A stretch of 64,000 bases of DNA from Bacteroidales bacterium (GCA_017551515.1 JAFZLK010000029.1:37161-101160); one strand, 5' to 3'; shown: positions 44,207 to 53,261, numbered from the stretch's first letter. Program-made: numbers and translations. The notes: generated by a model from the sequence alone, not told the origin.

Positions 44207-45557
44207 ATATCTTACAACTACCACCTTCGCAGTTGAGCAGACAGTTGCTGCATTCCGAAAGTTCACCGCGCAAGCGTGAGTTTATCATGCCAGAGATGCG
44301 TTCTTTCAGTGGTTCTATGTGCATATTCATTAGAATATCGTTGGCAAAGGCGAACATAAGCATCAACTTGGCTTCCTTGATGCTAATTCCGCGCTGACGA
44401 AGGTAGAACAATGCTTCTTCGTCCAACTGACCTACAGTTGCTCCGTGGCTACACTGAACATCATCGGCATAGATTTCGAGTTGCGGCTTGGTGGTCATGC
44501 GGGCATCGCCAGTGAGGCAGAGGTTGCGGTTGGTTTGATATGCCGCCGTCTTCTGTGCGCCTTCGTGAACGATGATTTTTCCCATAAACGAACCGCGTGC
44601 CTGCTCATCTAGAATGCCTTTGTAAAGTTCGTTGCTGTTGCAGTTTGGAACAAGGTGCTCGATAAGCGTATAGTTGTCAACATATTGCTTGCGGTCGATG
44701 AGGTAAAGTCCGAGCAGGTTGGCATCGGAATGTCCTCCGTTGAAGCGAACGCGCAGGTTGTTGCGCACGATTCCGCCGTGAAGCGTCAGCACAAACGATT
44801 CGATGTTTGCGTTGTCGCCAAGTTCGGCAAGATGACTGCTTACGAGGCTCGACTGGTCTGGCTCGTTTTGCAATGTGTAGTGCGTGAGTTTCGAGCCGTT
44901 GCCGATGAACGATTCGGTGGTGTCAATCACGAAATTGTTGCTGCTGTTGAGCGTGTGGTCGCACACTACAACCGACAATGACGAGTTTTCGCCCAAAACA
45001 ATAAGGTTGCGCTTTACAATGTTCTTGCTGCCGAATCCGTGATTGAGGTTTATTATCTGCAATGTCTTTTCGAGGCGAACATTATCGGGAATGTAAACGA
45101 AAAGTCCGTCATCGGCAAGCATTGTGCTGAGGTTTACAAAACCGTCGCCGAAGTTTGATGCGCTTGAGTTATAGTATTTCTCAAAAATATCACGATGCTT
45201 GGTTTGCGCATCCTTCAAACTGCATACGATGGCGTTCTGTGGCAGAACTTTGTTTTGGTCGTAGTACATTCCGTTCGACACGAGAACCACTTCGGCATCC
45301 ATGTTTTCGACTTCGCACTTGAAATATTCGTTGAGGTCGATGTTGGTTTTGTTTTGTAAAACTCCGCCAAACTCGGTGCTGAAAATGTCGGCTATGTTGA
45401 AGTTGCGGTAATTTTCGGTTTTTGCAGTCGGAAGTCCGTTTTTGCGGAAATCCTCCAATGCCTCGTTGCGCTTGGCGAACATGAAGTCGGTGTCGGACTT
45501 GCGGAACTGTTCGGCGCAACTTTCGAAAATGTCTATATATTTTTTCTTGATGTCCAT
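44205..45557 (-). CDS. sufD: Fe-S cluster assembly scaffold subunit SufD
   Basis: The 450-residue protein has the SufBD right-handed beta-helix core with the C-terminal motifs CSHGATVGQLDEEALFYLRQRGIS (quoted as CSHGATVG and LFYLRQRGI), including the conserved His and Cys region. NLCLTGDARMTTKPQLEIYADDVQ precedes it. It pairs with SufB and SufC as the SufBC2D scaffold that builds iron-sulphur clusters. It ends with an unusual Cys-rich tail (ECSNCLLNCEGGSCKI; four cysteines in 16 residues), whose use is unknown. It is four bases after sufC. Confidence 0.94.
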   Translation of the reverse strand: MDIKKKYIDIFESCAEQFRKSDTDFMFAKRNEALEDFRKNGLPTAKTENYRNFNIADIFSTEFGGVLQNKTNIDLNEYFKCEVENMDAEVVLVSNGMYYDQNKVLPQNAIVCSLKDAQTKHRDIFEKYYNSSASNFGDGFVNLSTMLADDGLFVYIPDNVRLEKTLQIINLNHGFGSKNIVKRNLIVLGENSSLSVVVCDHTLNSSNNFVIDTTESFIGNGSKLTHYTLQNEPDQSSLVSSHLAELGDNANIESFVLTLHGGIVRNNLRVRFNGGHSDANLLGLYLIDRKQYVDNYTLIEHLVPNCNSNELYKGILDEQARGSFMGKIIVHEGAQKTAAYQTNRNLCLTGDARMTTKPQLEIYADDVQCSHGATVGQLDEEALFYLRQRGISIKEAKLMLMFAFANDILMNMHIEPLKERISGMINSRLRGELSECSNCLLNCEGGSCKI

Positions 45558-45560
45558 AGT

Positions 45561-46313
45561 TTATTCTCCAAGTTGCTGCTTAATCCATCCGTAGCCTTTT
45601 TCTTCGAGTTCGAGAGCGAGTTCCTTGCCTGCGGTCTTTACGATGCGTCCGTTGTAAAGAATGTGAACAACGTCGGGAACGATGAAGTCGAGAAGTCGCT
45701 GGTAGTGGGTGATGACTATGCACGATGTTTCGGGAGTTTTGAGCTTGTTTACTCCGTTGGCGACAATGCGAAGTGCATCGATGTCAAGTCCCGAGTCGGT
45801 TTCGTCGAGAATCGAGAGGCAGGGACGGAGCATTGCCATCTGGAAGATTTCGTTGCGCTTCTTTTCTCCACCCGAGAATCCAACATTCACCTGACGGTTT
45901 GCAAGGTCGTCCTTCAGTTCTACGAACTCCTTCATTTCGCGGGTGTATTTCAGGAATTCCGATGCTGTCAGTTCTGGCAAACCGCGGTATTTGCGCTGCT
46001 CGTTGATAGCGGTCTTCATGAAGTTTATCATGCTTACGCCCGGAATTTCAACTGGATACTGGAAACTGAGGAAGATACCTTCCTTTGCACGCTGTTCTAC
46101 GCTCATTTCAAGGAGGTTTCTACCCTTGAAGATGACTTCGCCTTCGGTAACCTTGTAGTTCTCGTTACCTGTTAGCACTGCCGAAAGCGTTGATTTTCCC
46201 GAACCGTTGGGACCCATTATGGCGTGAACTTCGCCTTCCTTTATTTCAAGGTTTATACCTTTTAGTATTTCTTTGCCGTTTATTTCGGCGTGAAGGTTCT
46301 TTATTGTTAGCAT
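45561..46313 (-). CDS. sufC: Fe-S cluster assembly ATPase SufC
   Basis: The 250-residue ABC-type ATPase has Walker A GPNGSGKST (about residues 34-42), the modified signature FSGGEKKRNEIFQM (about 145-158) and Walker B LSILDETDSGLD (about 165-176), all in the SufC-specific form. It drives shape changes of the SufBCD scaffold. Its start overlaps the helical-repeat gene by seven bases. Confidence 0.95.
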   Translation of the reverse strand: MLTIKNLHAEINGKEILKGINLEIKEGEVHAIMGPNGSGKSTLSAVLTGNENYKVTEGEVIFKGRNLLEMSVEQRAKEGIFLSFQYPVEIPGVSMINFMKTAINEQRKYRGLPELTASEFLKYTREMKEFVELKDDLANRQVNVGFSGGEKKRNEIFQMAMLRPCLSILDETDSGLDIDALRIVANGVNKLKTPETSCIVITHYQRLLDFIVPDVVHILYNGRIVKTAGKELALELEEKGYGWIKQQLGE

Positions 46314-46852
46314 TGTGATATGATTTTTTCGTTTTTACTTGACGATGCATGCATCGTCCTTACTTCGATTGATTTGCGCATACCGTGAGGATAGTAGTCC
46401 TTGGTGTCGCTGAAGATTGCCTGTGCTTCCGATTGCAGTTCGGGGTAGGATTGTCCGACCTTCAGAATGAAGTCGAAAGCGGCGGATTTTGTTGATGACT
46501 GCAACTTGTTGTCCTTTACGCATCTGAAGCAGAAGTCCAGAATGTCGCAGGTGTGCTTTTCGTCGAGTTGCAGGTGGCATAGTATTTTGAGAGTTTCGCG
46601 GATATGTCCGTGCTTTGTGATGTTGGGCAGGTTTTCTGCAATCATTTGTGCGTATGGCTGTATGTCGGCGGCATTTTTCTCCGCGTATTTGCATAAAACC
46701 CAGCTTGCACGCCACGAAAAGGCCTCGTTTTCGTGGGAGTAAACGACAAAATCACCGATTCTCTGCTTGTTGTTTTGCAGATAGGCGGTCATCAGTCTAA
46801 CGTTGAAGCGTTTTACTGTGAGCAGGGATGATATGTCGTTTTGTGTTGCCAT
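46307..46852 (-). CDS. HEAT-like helical-repeat protein inside the suf operon
   Basis: The 181-residue protein is all helical, with repeat-like units (FSWRASWVLCKYAEKN, HIRETLKILCHLQLDE, KSAAFDFILKVGQSYPEL). Related proteins occur in Bacteroidetes as unnamed helical-repeat proteins. No catalytic residues are visible. It lies between sufB (50-base gap) and sufC (7-base overlap), so it must be translated along with the Suf scaffold; a chaperone or adaptor role is inference. No signal peptide, so it is cytoplasmic. Confidence 0.75.
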   Translation of the reverse strand: MATQNDISSLLTVKRFNVRLMTAYLQNNKQRIGDFVVYSHENEAFSWRASWVLCKYAEKNAADIQPYAQMIAENLPNITKHGHIRETLKILCHLQLDEKHTCDILDFCFRCVKDNKLQSSTKSAAFDFILKVGQSYPELQSEAQAIFSDTKDYYPHGMRKSIEVRTMHASSSKNEKIISQC

Positions 46853-46902
46853 TAGTGTTTATTGCAGATGCTGAAACAAGTTCAGCATGACTATTGAGAG
46901 TA

Positions 46903-48357
46903 TTACCCTACGCTTCCCTCCAGACTTATTTGCAGAAGTTTCTGTGCTTCAACCGCGAATTCCATTGGCAAACGGCTTATTACCTCCTTGGCGTAACCGT
47001 TAACTATCAGTCCGATAGCGGTTTCGGTAGAGATTCCGCGCTGGTTGCAGTAGAAAATCTGGTCTTCGCTGATTTTTGAAGTAGTTGCTTCGTGCTCGAC
47101 TATTGCAGTTTCGTTGTTCACATCGAGGGTGGGGAAGGTGTGAGCTCCGCACTTGTCGCCCATAAGTAGCGAGTCGCACTGCGAGAAGTTACGTGCGTTG
47201 TCGGCGTTCTTGCCAATCATCACCATTCCGCGGTACGAGTTTTGGCTTCGTCCTGCCGAAATACCTTTAGATACTATCGTGCTGCTGGTGTTCTTGCCGA
47301 TGTGAATCATCTTCGAGCCTGTGTCGGCCTGCTGGAAGTTGTTGGTAACGGCAACCGAGTAGAATTCCGAAACCGAATTGTCGCCCTTGAGCACTGTGCT
47401 CGGGTATTTCCAAGTTATTGCCGAACCTGTTTCCACCTGCGCCCAACTGATCTTCGAGTTTTTGCCGTTGCAAAGTCCGCGCTTGGTGACGAAGTTGTAG
47501 ATTCCGCCTTTGCCCTCCTTGTTGCCTGGATACCAGTTTTGTACGGTAGAGTATTTTACTTCGGCATCGGTTTCGGCAATTATTTCTACTATTGCGGCGT
47601 GAAGTTGGTTTTCGTCGCGCTGAGGAGCGGTACAACCTTCCATATAACTTACATACGCACCTTCATCGGCGACTATAAGCGTACGCTCGAACTGACCTGT
47701 GTTGCTTGCATTTATGCGGAAGTAGGTCGAAAGTTCAATCGGGCAGCGTACTCCTTTTGGAATGTAGCAGAACGAACCGTCGCTGAATACTGCCGAGTTG
47801 AGAGCCGCGAAGTAGTTGTCGCCCGATGGCACCACCTTACCCATGTACTTGCGCACGAGGTCGGGGTGGTTTTTCACCGCTTCGCTGAACGAGCAGAAGA
47901 TGATTCCGTCTTCGGCAAGACGTTCCTGAAATGTCGTCTTTACCGAAACGCTGTCCATAACCGCGTCGAAAGCAACGCCCGAAAGACGTTTCTGTTCATC
48001 AAGCGGAATACCGAGACGGTCGAAAGTATTCTTGATTTCGGGGTCTATTTCGTCAAGCGAGTTGAGTTTTTTCTTCTGCTTTGGAGCCGAGTAGTATATT
48101 ATGCTCTGGTAGTCGATTGGTGGAATGTCGAGGTGTCCCCAGTTTGGCTGTTCCATGTTTTTCCACTTCGCAAAAGCATTGAGGCGGAATTCGAGGAGCC
48201 ATTCGGGTTCGCCCTTCTTTTTGGAAATCAGTCGCACCGTTTCTTCGTTGAGACCGACGGGAATTTCATCGGCTTCGATGTCGGAAACGAATCCGTACTT
48301 GTATTCCGATTGGGTGACTTCCTTTATAAGTTCCTTGTCCTGTGCGTTTTCAGACAT
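46903..48357 (-). CDS. sufB: Fe-S cluster assembly scaffold subunit SufB
   Basis: The 484-residue protein matches SufB throughout: [21 protein letters not shown] near residue 92, [16 protein letters not shown] near 205, [21 protein letters not shown] (quoted as [10 protein letters not shown]), and NCRSxx-like [14 protein letters not shown] near 395, followed by [23 protein letters not shown]. The conserved Cys of KCGAH, proposed to receive sulphur, is present. It is the first gene of the operon sufB-(helical protein)-sufC-sufD. Confidence 0.95.
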   Translation of the reverse strand: MSENAQDKELIKEVTQSEYKYGFVSDIEADEIPVGLNEETVRLISKKKGEPEWLLEFRLNAFAKWKNMEQPNWGHLDIPPIDYQSIIYYSAPKQKKKLNSLDEIDPEIKNTFDRLGIPLDEQKRLSGVAFDAVMDSVSVKTTFQERLAEDGIIFCSFSEAVKNHPDLVRKYMGKVVPSGDNYFAALNSAVFSDGSFCYIPKGVRCPIELSTYFRINASNTGQFERTLIVADEGAYVSYMEGCTAPQRDENQLHAAIVEIIAETDAEVKYSTVQNWYPGNKEGKGGIYNFVTKRGLCNGKNSKISWAQVETGSAITWKYPSTVLKGDNSVSEFYSVAVTNNFQQADTGSKMIHIGKNTSSTIVSKGISAGRSQNSYRGMVMIGKNADNARNFSQCDSLLMGDKCGAHTFPTLDVNNETAIVEHEATTSKISEDQIFYCNQRGISTETAIGLIVNGYAKEVISRLPMEFAVEAQKLLQISLEGSVG

Positions 48358-48382
48358 TTTTGTACTTCTTTATTTAGGGTTG

Positions 48383-48390
48383 CAAAGATA
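48383..48390 (-). promoter_or_regulatory. -7 box TATCTTTG for the suf operon
   Basis: Minus-strand TATCTTTG matches TAnnTTTG and lies 26 bases upstream of the sufB start. A hairpin mosaic begins 11 bases further upstream, where a -33 element or regulator site would be expected. Confidence 0.55.
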
Positions 48391-48400
48391 ATATATTTTT

Positions 48401-48660
48401 GGTTTCTATGTTTCTAAAGTTTCTGAGTTTCTATGGCTAACGCCGTTTCTATCTTTCTAAGTTTCTATGGCTTACACAGTTTCTACGGCTTCGCCTGTTT
48501 CTATGTTTCTAAGTTTGGCTTACGCCGAGCTAAAGGTTAACTTCGTTGAGGGCTTCGCCGTTTTATGGCTTACACCGTTTCTAGGTTTACTTAGTTGAGG
48601 GCTGCGCCGTTTCTGAATTTGAAGGGCAAACACCGTTTCTAGATTATGGGTTTCTATGTT
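48401..48660. repeat. Short-hairpin mosaic repeat, locus C
   Basis: About 260 bases of alternating units: GGCTTCGCC, GGCTTACACC, GGCTAACGCC and similar, spaced by GTTTCTATGTTTCTAA-type sequence. The composite 46-bp unit is at 48517-48562. It lies between the divergent sufB and lipoprotein genes, upstream of both promoters. The T-rich spacer is on the plus strand. Confidence 0.85.
48517..48562 (+). repeat. 46-bp conserved composite unit, copy 1
   Basis: It begins GGCTTACGCCGAGC, has TTAACTTCGTTGAGG in the middle and ends GGCTTCGCCGTT. It equals the reverse complement of 51703-51748 and differs at one base from 63636-63681. Confidence 0.85.
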
Positions 48661-48706
48661 TGATTTTGTTGATAAACTTTCATTGTTAAAAAAACATTAG
48701 AAATTA

Positions 48707-48738
48707 TTTGGAGTAATAAAATTGAAGTGTTAATTTTG
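48707..48738 (+). promoter_or_regulatory. Full promoter (TTTG-N20-TAATTTTG) of the DUF4878-type lipoprotein
   Basis: TTTG at 48707-48710 and TAATTTTG at 48731-48738 are 20 bases apart, a perfect match to the Bacteroidetes pattern. The ATG follows at 48773. Confidence 0.75.
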
Positions 48739-48772
48739 CAATATAATTTTAAACTTTTAAAACATAAGTAAT

Positions 48773-49276
48773 ATGAAGAAATTAGTTATTGTATTGGCAG
48801 TTATTGCAATGGTATTCAGTATGTCATCATGCAAGAAGAATGGTGGTTCAACTCCAACCGACGCTGCAAAGGCTTACTATGAATGCTTGAAGAAGGGTGA
48901 TTACAAAGCTGCAGTTAAGAGTACTTACAAGTACAACAAGGAAATGACAGCTGAAGAACAGAAGAAAGCTGAAGAAGCAATCGACGCATTGGCAGACAAG
49001 ATTTCAATGGGTATTGGTTTGCGTGGTGGCTTGTCTTCTTTCGAAGTTAGCAACGAAAAGATTGACGGCGAAATGGCAACTGTTGACGTTAAGATGAAAT
49101 ACGGAGACGGTGGCGAAGATTCAAAGACCGAACAATTGAAGAAGGTTGGTGAAAAGTGGTTCATTTTCGACGGTGAAACAGCTGAAAATCCTAACGATCT
49201 CTTTAGTGATATGACTGAAGAAGAGGATGAAACTGGCGAAGAAGAAGAAGGTGAAGAACTTGCTGATGAAGAATAA
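48773..49276 (+). CDS. DUF4878-like lipoprotein with acidic tail
   Basis: The 167-residue protein has a lipoprotein signal (MKKLVIVL...SMSSC, Cys near residue 20). A domain of about 110 residues follows that looks like DUF4878: TPTDAAKAYYECLKKGDYKAAV is the usual first helix (quoted as DAAKAYYECLKKGDY), and VKMKYGDGGEDSKTEQLKKVGEKWFI the last strands. This is an NTF2-like fold of unknown role. The last 30 residues are almost all Glu/Asp (EEEDETGEEEEGEE). It has its own strong promoter and terminator, and codon use suggests good expression. Confidence 0.82.
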   Translation: MKKLVIVLAVIAMVFSMSSCKKNGGSTPTDAAKAYYECLKKGDYKAAVKSTYKYNKEMTAEEQKKAEEAIDALADKISMGIGLRGGLSSFEVSNEKIDGEMATVDVKMKYGDGGEDSKTEQLKKVGEKWFIFDGETAENPNDLFSDMTEEEDETGEEEEGEELADEE

Positions 49277-49304
49277 TCACTAACATTCTTTTTTAGTACT
49301 ATAA

Positions 49305-49342
49305 TTTCTGCATCGAAAGTATTTTCGGTGCAGAAATTTTTT
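49305..49342 (+). terminator. Terminator of the DUF4878-like gene
   Basis: TTTCTGCATCGAAA pairs with TTTTCGGTGCAGAAA (one wobble) around a short GTA loop and leads into six T. Confidence 0.85.
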
Positions 49343-49382
49343 AAGAATATAGGAAGTTCATCTTAAAGAAGCGAGTAGTATA

Positions 49383-49997
49383 ATGAAAAAGCCCCTTGTA
49401 TTCGTATTATTATTGTTTATTTTCTGCGTAGGATGCAATTCCCATGTGGAATTATTTGTAGATGAGTCCAGACTTCAGGAAGGCGACATTGCTTTTCGTG
49501 GAGGAACAAGCATTGAGAGTAATGTTGTTGAAATCGCCGACAAGAATGGAATATATTCACACTCTGGAATGCTTGTGAAATATGAGGGCAAGTGGAAAAT
49601 TGTTCACGCTGTCCCTGGTGAGGAAAACGAGACAGGAGGATTACAGTATCTTAAGATGGATGACTTGGATTTGTTCTTTGCTCCAGACCGTGCTTGTGCA
49701 GGTTGTTTTGCCCGTTACGACACTACACCCGAAGTTCTTGAAAAGGTAGCGCAGGAAGCAATACGGTGGTGGAAGAAAAAAATCCTGTTTGATAACGATT
49801 ATCTTATGTCCGACACGACAAAGTTGTACTGTTCCCAACTTGTTCAGTTATCATTCGAAAGTCAGGGAATTGATGTCGCACAAGGTCGTCGCCATTCGTT
49901 CCCATTAGCGAAGGAAATGGTTATTTATCCGTCTGACATATTGGATAATCCCAAAATCACAAGGTATTACATTTTGGCTGAAAAACCGAAGAATTAG
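49383..49997 (+). CDS. YiiX/YebB-like NlpC/P60-type cysteine hydrolase, lipoprotein
   Basis: The 204-residue protein has a lipoprotein signal (FIFCVGC, Cys near 18). Its permuted papain-like core shows LQEGDIAFRGG (about 31-41), the histidine strand GIYSHSGMLVKY (about 59-70) and the catalytic cysteine in LYCSQLVQLSFE (about 142-153). Such enzymes cut amide bonds in peptidoglycan or lipid substrates at the cell envelope; the actual substrate is not known. It follows a terminator by about 40 bases. Confidence 0.85.
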   Translation: MKKPLVFVLLLFIFCVGCNSHVELFVDESRLQEGDIAFRGGTSIESNVVEIADKNGIYSHSGMLVKYEGKWKIVHAVPGEENETGGLQYLKMDDLDLFFAPDRACAGCFARYDTTPEVLEKVAQEAIRWWKKKILFDNDYLMSDTTKLYCSQLVQLSFESQGIDVAQGRRHSFPLAKEMVIYPSDILDNPKITRYYILAEKPKN

Positions 49998-50027
49998 ACT
50001 TCTGTTCGTCCTTGCGAAATAATTCTT

Positions 50028-50035
50028 AACTTTGT
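50028..50035 (+). promoter_or_regulatory. -7 box TAACTTTG for the glycosyltransferase
   Basis: TAACTTTG matches TAnnTTTG and is 18 bases upstream of the GTG at 50054. Confidence 0.5.
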
Positions 50036-50053
50036 CGTAAATTTTTTGCGACA

Positions 50054-51139
50054 GTGAATCGTATTTTCGTATCGGTAATAAACGACATGACCAACGACCA
50101 GCGGGTGAATCGCATTTGCAATACATTGTGCGACATGGGTTTCGATGTGGTTGTGTTGTGCAGAAAACTGAAATCTTCTGCCGAATTGGAACCATGCAAA
50201 TACAAGGTTAAGCGTTTTCATTTGCTGTTCAACAAAGGATTTTTGTTTTATGCAAGCTTCAATTTGAGAATCTTTTTTTACTTGCTCTTCCATCATTGCG
50301 ACCTGCTTCTTGCGAATGACCTTGATACATTATTGGGAAATGCGTTGGTTTCCAAGTTGAAAAGGAAAAAACTCTATTACGATACTCACGAACTATTTAC
50401 TGAATTACCAGAACTTCAAGATTCAGGGTTCAAGAAAAAAATATGGTTGTGGATTGAAAGGAGATGCATTCATCGTCCTGTTGCGACATATACCGTATGT
50501 GATTCAATAGCAAATTATTACAATGATAAATATGACCTTGATATGAAGGTCGTCCGCAATTTGCCTATATCTAAGGAAATCCAATCATACGAAAATCGCG
50601 AAAATATTCTTTTGTATCAGGGAGCGCTAAATATGGGGCGTGGAATAGAACTGCTGATTGAAATGATGAAGCATTTTCCTGATTATAAGCTTTATATTGC
50701 TGGTAAAGGCTATATGGATTCAGATTTGAAAAAGTTGACAGCAAATTTGAATTTAACAGATAGGGTAGTCTTTACAGGAAATCTCCGCTTTGATGAGTTG
50801 CACAAACTAACATCGAGGGCAAAAATAGGTTTTTCGGTGGAGCAGGGCGAAAGTTTGAATTACAAATATGCTCTTCCCAACAAACTTTTCGACTACATAC
50901 AGGCTGGAACACCAGTTGTATGTTCTGATTTTCCTGAAATGCGTGCTGTAGTTGAGGAATATGCGGTTGGAGAGATTTTTGCTGGACATGATGCAGAAAG
51001 CCTTGCCGCATTAGTTAAGAATATGCTGGATAATGATGCAAAACTGATTGAGTATCATGATAATTGCATTGAAGCATCAAAGGTTTTGAATTGGGAAAAC
51101 GAGCAGAAAATATTGTATGGAATATATGAAGGAGAGTAG
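50054..51139 (+). CDS. GT4-type glycosyltransferase
   Basis: The 361-residue protein starts at GTG (VNDMTNDQRVNRICNTL follows, with the N-terminal DQR motif found in many Bacteroidetes GT4 enzymes). The N-terminal half has LLANDLDTLLGNAL and YDTHELFTELPEL. The C-terminal GT-B half has LLYQGALNMGRGIELLIE (about 190-207), YIAGKGYMDSDL and ALPNKLFDYIQAGTPVV (about 275-291). It would move a sugar from a nucleotide donor onto an envelope glycan. The acceptor is unknown. Its end overlaps the next gene by 14 to 23 bases. Confidence 0.88.
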   Translation: MNRIFVSVINDMTNDQRVNRICNTLCDMGFDVVVLCRKLKSSAELEPCKYKVKRFHLLFNKGFLFYASFNLRIFFYLLFHHCDLLLANDLDTLLGNALVSKLKRKKLYYDTHELFTELPELQDSGFKKKIWLWIERRCIHRPVATYTVCDSIANYYNDKYDLDMKVVRNLPISKEIQSYENRENILLYQGALNMGRGIELLIEMMKHFPDYKLYIAGKGYMDSDLKKLTANLNLTDRVVFTGNLRFDELHKLTSRAKIGFSVEQGESLNYKYALPNKLFDYIQAGTPVVCSDFPEMRAVVEEYAVGEIFAGHDAESLAALVKNMLDNDAKLIEYHDNCIEASKVLNWENEQKILYGIYEGE

Positions 51140-51659
51140 TTTCGTAAAATTGATATTGGTGGCAATTTTTGCTTTGGCAGTTCAGGTGTCGTATGCTCAG
51201 TCGGGCGATGCTGATTTTGACAAGGCAGAACAATTTTATTCCGAACAAAACTTTAAGAAAGCGGTTACTCTATATCGAAAGTCGGCTGATGTAGGAAATG
51301 TTTCGGCTATGTACGCCTTGGCAAATTGCTATTATTATGGTCAAGGTGTTGATCGGAATGTAAGCACGGCGGTGGATTTGTGGCTTCAATGTGCAGAAAA
51401 AGGTCATGCCGAGGCGCAAAATCGCATGGGTGCCTGCTATTATGAGGGTGAGGCTGTGGAAAAGAATTACAATGAGGCGGCGCGGTGGTGGAAATTGTCA
51501 GCCAATCAAGGAAATATGTCAGCGCAGTATGATTTGGGAATCTGCTATTACAATGGGCATGGCGTGGAACGCGACTTTGAAAAGGCAATGGACCTTTGGC
51601 GCAAGTCGGCAGCGCAGGGCAACGCCGATGCAATAGGGATGCTGAAAATGTTTGAATGA
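51126..51659 (+). CDS. Sel1-like repeat protein, secreted
   Basis: The ATG at 51126 gives a normal signal peptide (MKESSFVKLILVAIFALAV...SYAQ); an ATG nine bases earlier is also possible. After that come about four Sel1 repeats of 36 residues (AMYALANCYYYGQGVDRNVSTAVDLW, and units with AQNRMGACYYEGEAV and AQYDLGICYYNGHGV; quoted in part). Sel1 repeats fold as helical pairs and bind proteins. It overlaps the glycosyltransferase gene, so they share a transcript. Confidence 0.85.
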   Translation: MKESSFVKLILVAIFALAVQVSYAQSGDADFDKAEQFYSEQNFKKAVTLYRKSADVGNVSAMYALANCYYYGQGVDRNVSTAVDLWLQCAEKGHAEAQNRMGACYYEGEAVEKNYNEAARWWKLSANQGNMSAQYDLGICYYNGHGVERDFEKAMDLWRKSAAQGNADAIGMLKMFE

Positions 51660-51662
51660 AAA

Positions 51663-51830
51663 TGGCTAACAGCCTTGCTGTCTGACAGCCTAACTGTCAT
51701 AGAACGGCGAAGCCCTCAACGAAGTTAACCTTTAGCTCGGCGTAAGCCAAACCTAGAAACTTTGAAACGGCGAAGCCATAGAAACCTGAAACTTTGAAAC
51801 GCCCTAGGCATAGAAACTGGCGTCAGCCTA
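51663..51830. repeat. Short-hairpin mosaic repeat, locus D
   Basis: The A-rich spacer strand (AAACATAGAAAC type) is the plus strand here, opposite to locus C. It contains GGCGAAGCC, GGCGTAAGCC, GGCGTCAGCC and the inverted 46-bp unit at 51703-51748. It fills the gap between the converging Sel1 and mgtE genes and touches the mgtE stop codon. Confidence 0.85.
51703..51748 (-). repeat. 46-bp conserved composite unit, copy 2 (inverted)
   Basis: It is the exact reverse complement of 48517-48562: it starts AACGGCGAAGCCC and ends CGGCGTAAGCC. Confidence 0.85.
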
Positions 51831-53186
51831 GAATATTGCGAACATCTGCTTTGCGATGAGCAAATAGATAATAAGACCCATAATATCGTTAAAGGTTGTG
51901 ATAAATGGTCCAGTTGCGATAGCTGGGTCAACATTAATCTTCTTGAGCAACAATGGAATAAGTGTGCCAAGTACGGTTGCAAATACAATTACCGAAAGCA
52001 ATGCTGTACTTACCGACAAAGTAAGTGCAAAGCTATCGGAGAAGAAGAAATTGTATGCGAAAATCAAACCTCCACATATCAGTCCGTTGCAAGCACCGAT
52101 ACGGAATTCCTTGAACAGCTTTTTGCCTGTGGAGTGTATGTCGAGGTCCCCACTGGCGAGACCTTGCACCACGATAGCCGATGACTGCACACCTGCGTTT
52201 CCACCCATAGCGGCGATAAGTGGCAGGAACATTGCAAGCGAAGTATAAGATGCCATTTCCTCATCGAAAATACCGATAATTTGTGATGAACACACTCCGC
52301 CGAGCATACCTATCAGCAACCATGGAATACGTGATTTCGTCTGTTTGAATACGCTGTCGGAAAAGTTGACATCGTTGGTAATACCTGCGCTCAACTGGTA
52401 GTCCTCTTCGGCATTTTCACGGATGACATCTACAACATCATCGATGGTGATTCGTCCCATCAGCCTGCCGATGCTATCGACAACTGGAATTGCAACCAAG
52501 TCGTACTTTTCCATGATTTTTGCAACTTCCTCGGCTTTGTCATCAGTTTTCACCGATACGGTATCCTCTTCAAGAATGTTGACAATTTTCTGGTTTGTGG
52601 AACTGAACAGCAGGGACTTCAACGAAACCGTACCTTTAAATATATTGTTGTCATCAACGACATAGAGGTAGTAGATTTCATCTATAAGTTCGGCTTGGTC
52701 TCGCATTTCGCCGAGGGCCTGTTTAACGGTAAGGTTTTCGTTTATGGCAACGAGTTCCTTCGCCATGATACCACCGGCGGTATCCTCATCGTAGCTCAAC
52801 AGGTCAACAATATCGCCAGCTTGGTCAACATCCTTGACATGCGAAAGAATTTCTTCCTGAACATCATCGTCCAAGTCGCCAAGAATGTCGGCGGCATCAT
52901 CCGATTCCATCTTGTCGATGAGTTGTTCACCAATGACATCGCTTGGTATGGTTTCCAGAAGTTTTTCACGCTCATCGTCCTCGAGTTCTACAAGTACATC
53001 GGCCTTGGTTTCGGCATCGAGAAGCATGAAGATGAAAGAGCAGTCATCGAGGGATATTTCCTCGAAGTATTCGGCGATGTCGGCAGGATGCATTTCCTGA
53101 ATCATCTCCGCGGCCTTTACCGAGTCTCGGTTCTTAACGATTTCGGTAAGTTCTTCTAAGAATTCTTTTTTTAGTTCGACTGCCAT
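51828..53186 (-). CDS. mgtE: Magnesium transporter MgtE
   Basis: I use the ATG at 53186 (452 residues). A frame open to 53390 runs through hairpin repeats and past the promoter box, so its extra residues are rejected. The N-terminal domain (about 1-130) has AAEMIQEMHPADIAEYFEEI and repeated D-D-x-A-D units. Two CBS domains follow (about 135-255, with GRITIDDVVDVI). Five membrane segments come after 285, with the pore motifs PLIAAMGGNAGVQSSA and ATGPFITTFNDIMGL. Mg2+ bound to the acidic N-domain closes the channel when internal Mg2+ is high. Confidence 0.95.
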   Translation of the reverse strand: MAVELKKEFLEELTEIVKNRDSVKAAEMIQEMHPADIAEYFEEISLDDCSFIFMLLDAETKADVLVELEDDEREKLLETIPSDVIGEQLIDKMESDDAADILGDLDDDVQEEILSHVKDVDQAGDIVDLLSYDEDTAGGIMAKELVAINENLTVKQALGEMRDQAELIDEIYYLYVVDDNNIFKGTVSLKSLLFSSTNQKIVNILEEDTVSVKTDDKAEEVAKIMEKYDLVAIPVVDSIGRLMGRITIDDVVDVIRENAEEDYQLSAGITNDVNFSDSVFKQTKSRIPWLLIGMLGGVCSSQIIGIFDEEMASYTSLAMFLPLIAAMGGNAGVQSSAIVVQGLASGDLDIHSTGKKLFKEFRIGACNGLICGGLIFAYNFFFSDSFALTLSVSTALLSVIVFATVLGTLIPLLLKKINVDPAIATGPFITTFNDIMGLIIYLLIAKQMFAIF

Positions 53187-53205
53187 CTTCCGAAAAAATT
53201 GTGTG

Positions 53206-53213
53206 CAAAGATA
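53206..53213 (-). promoter_or_regulatory. -7 box TATCTTTG for mgtE
   Basis: Minus-strand TATCTTTG matches TAnnTTTG and lies 20 bases upstream of the ATG at 53186, which supports that start. No riboswitch-like leader fits in the short space. Confidence 0.6.
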
Positions 53214-53261
53214 CAATATTATTGACGATTTTTGAGTTACGATTGACGATTTTTTTATAAT

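Noticed and set aside
48401..48660. CRISPR array at locus C
   Set aside because: The units are irregularly spaced, the repeats are only 9-12 bases with variable loops, there are no unique spacers of constant length, and no cas genes are near.
53187..53261. Mg2+ riboswitch in front of mgtE
   Set aside because: Only about 20 bases separate the promoter box from the ATG, which leaves no room for a sensor RNA.
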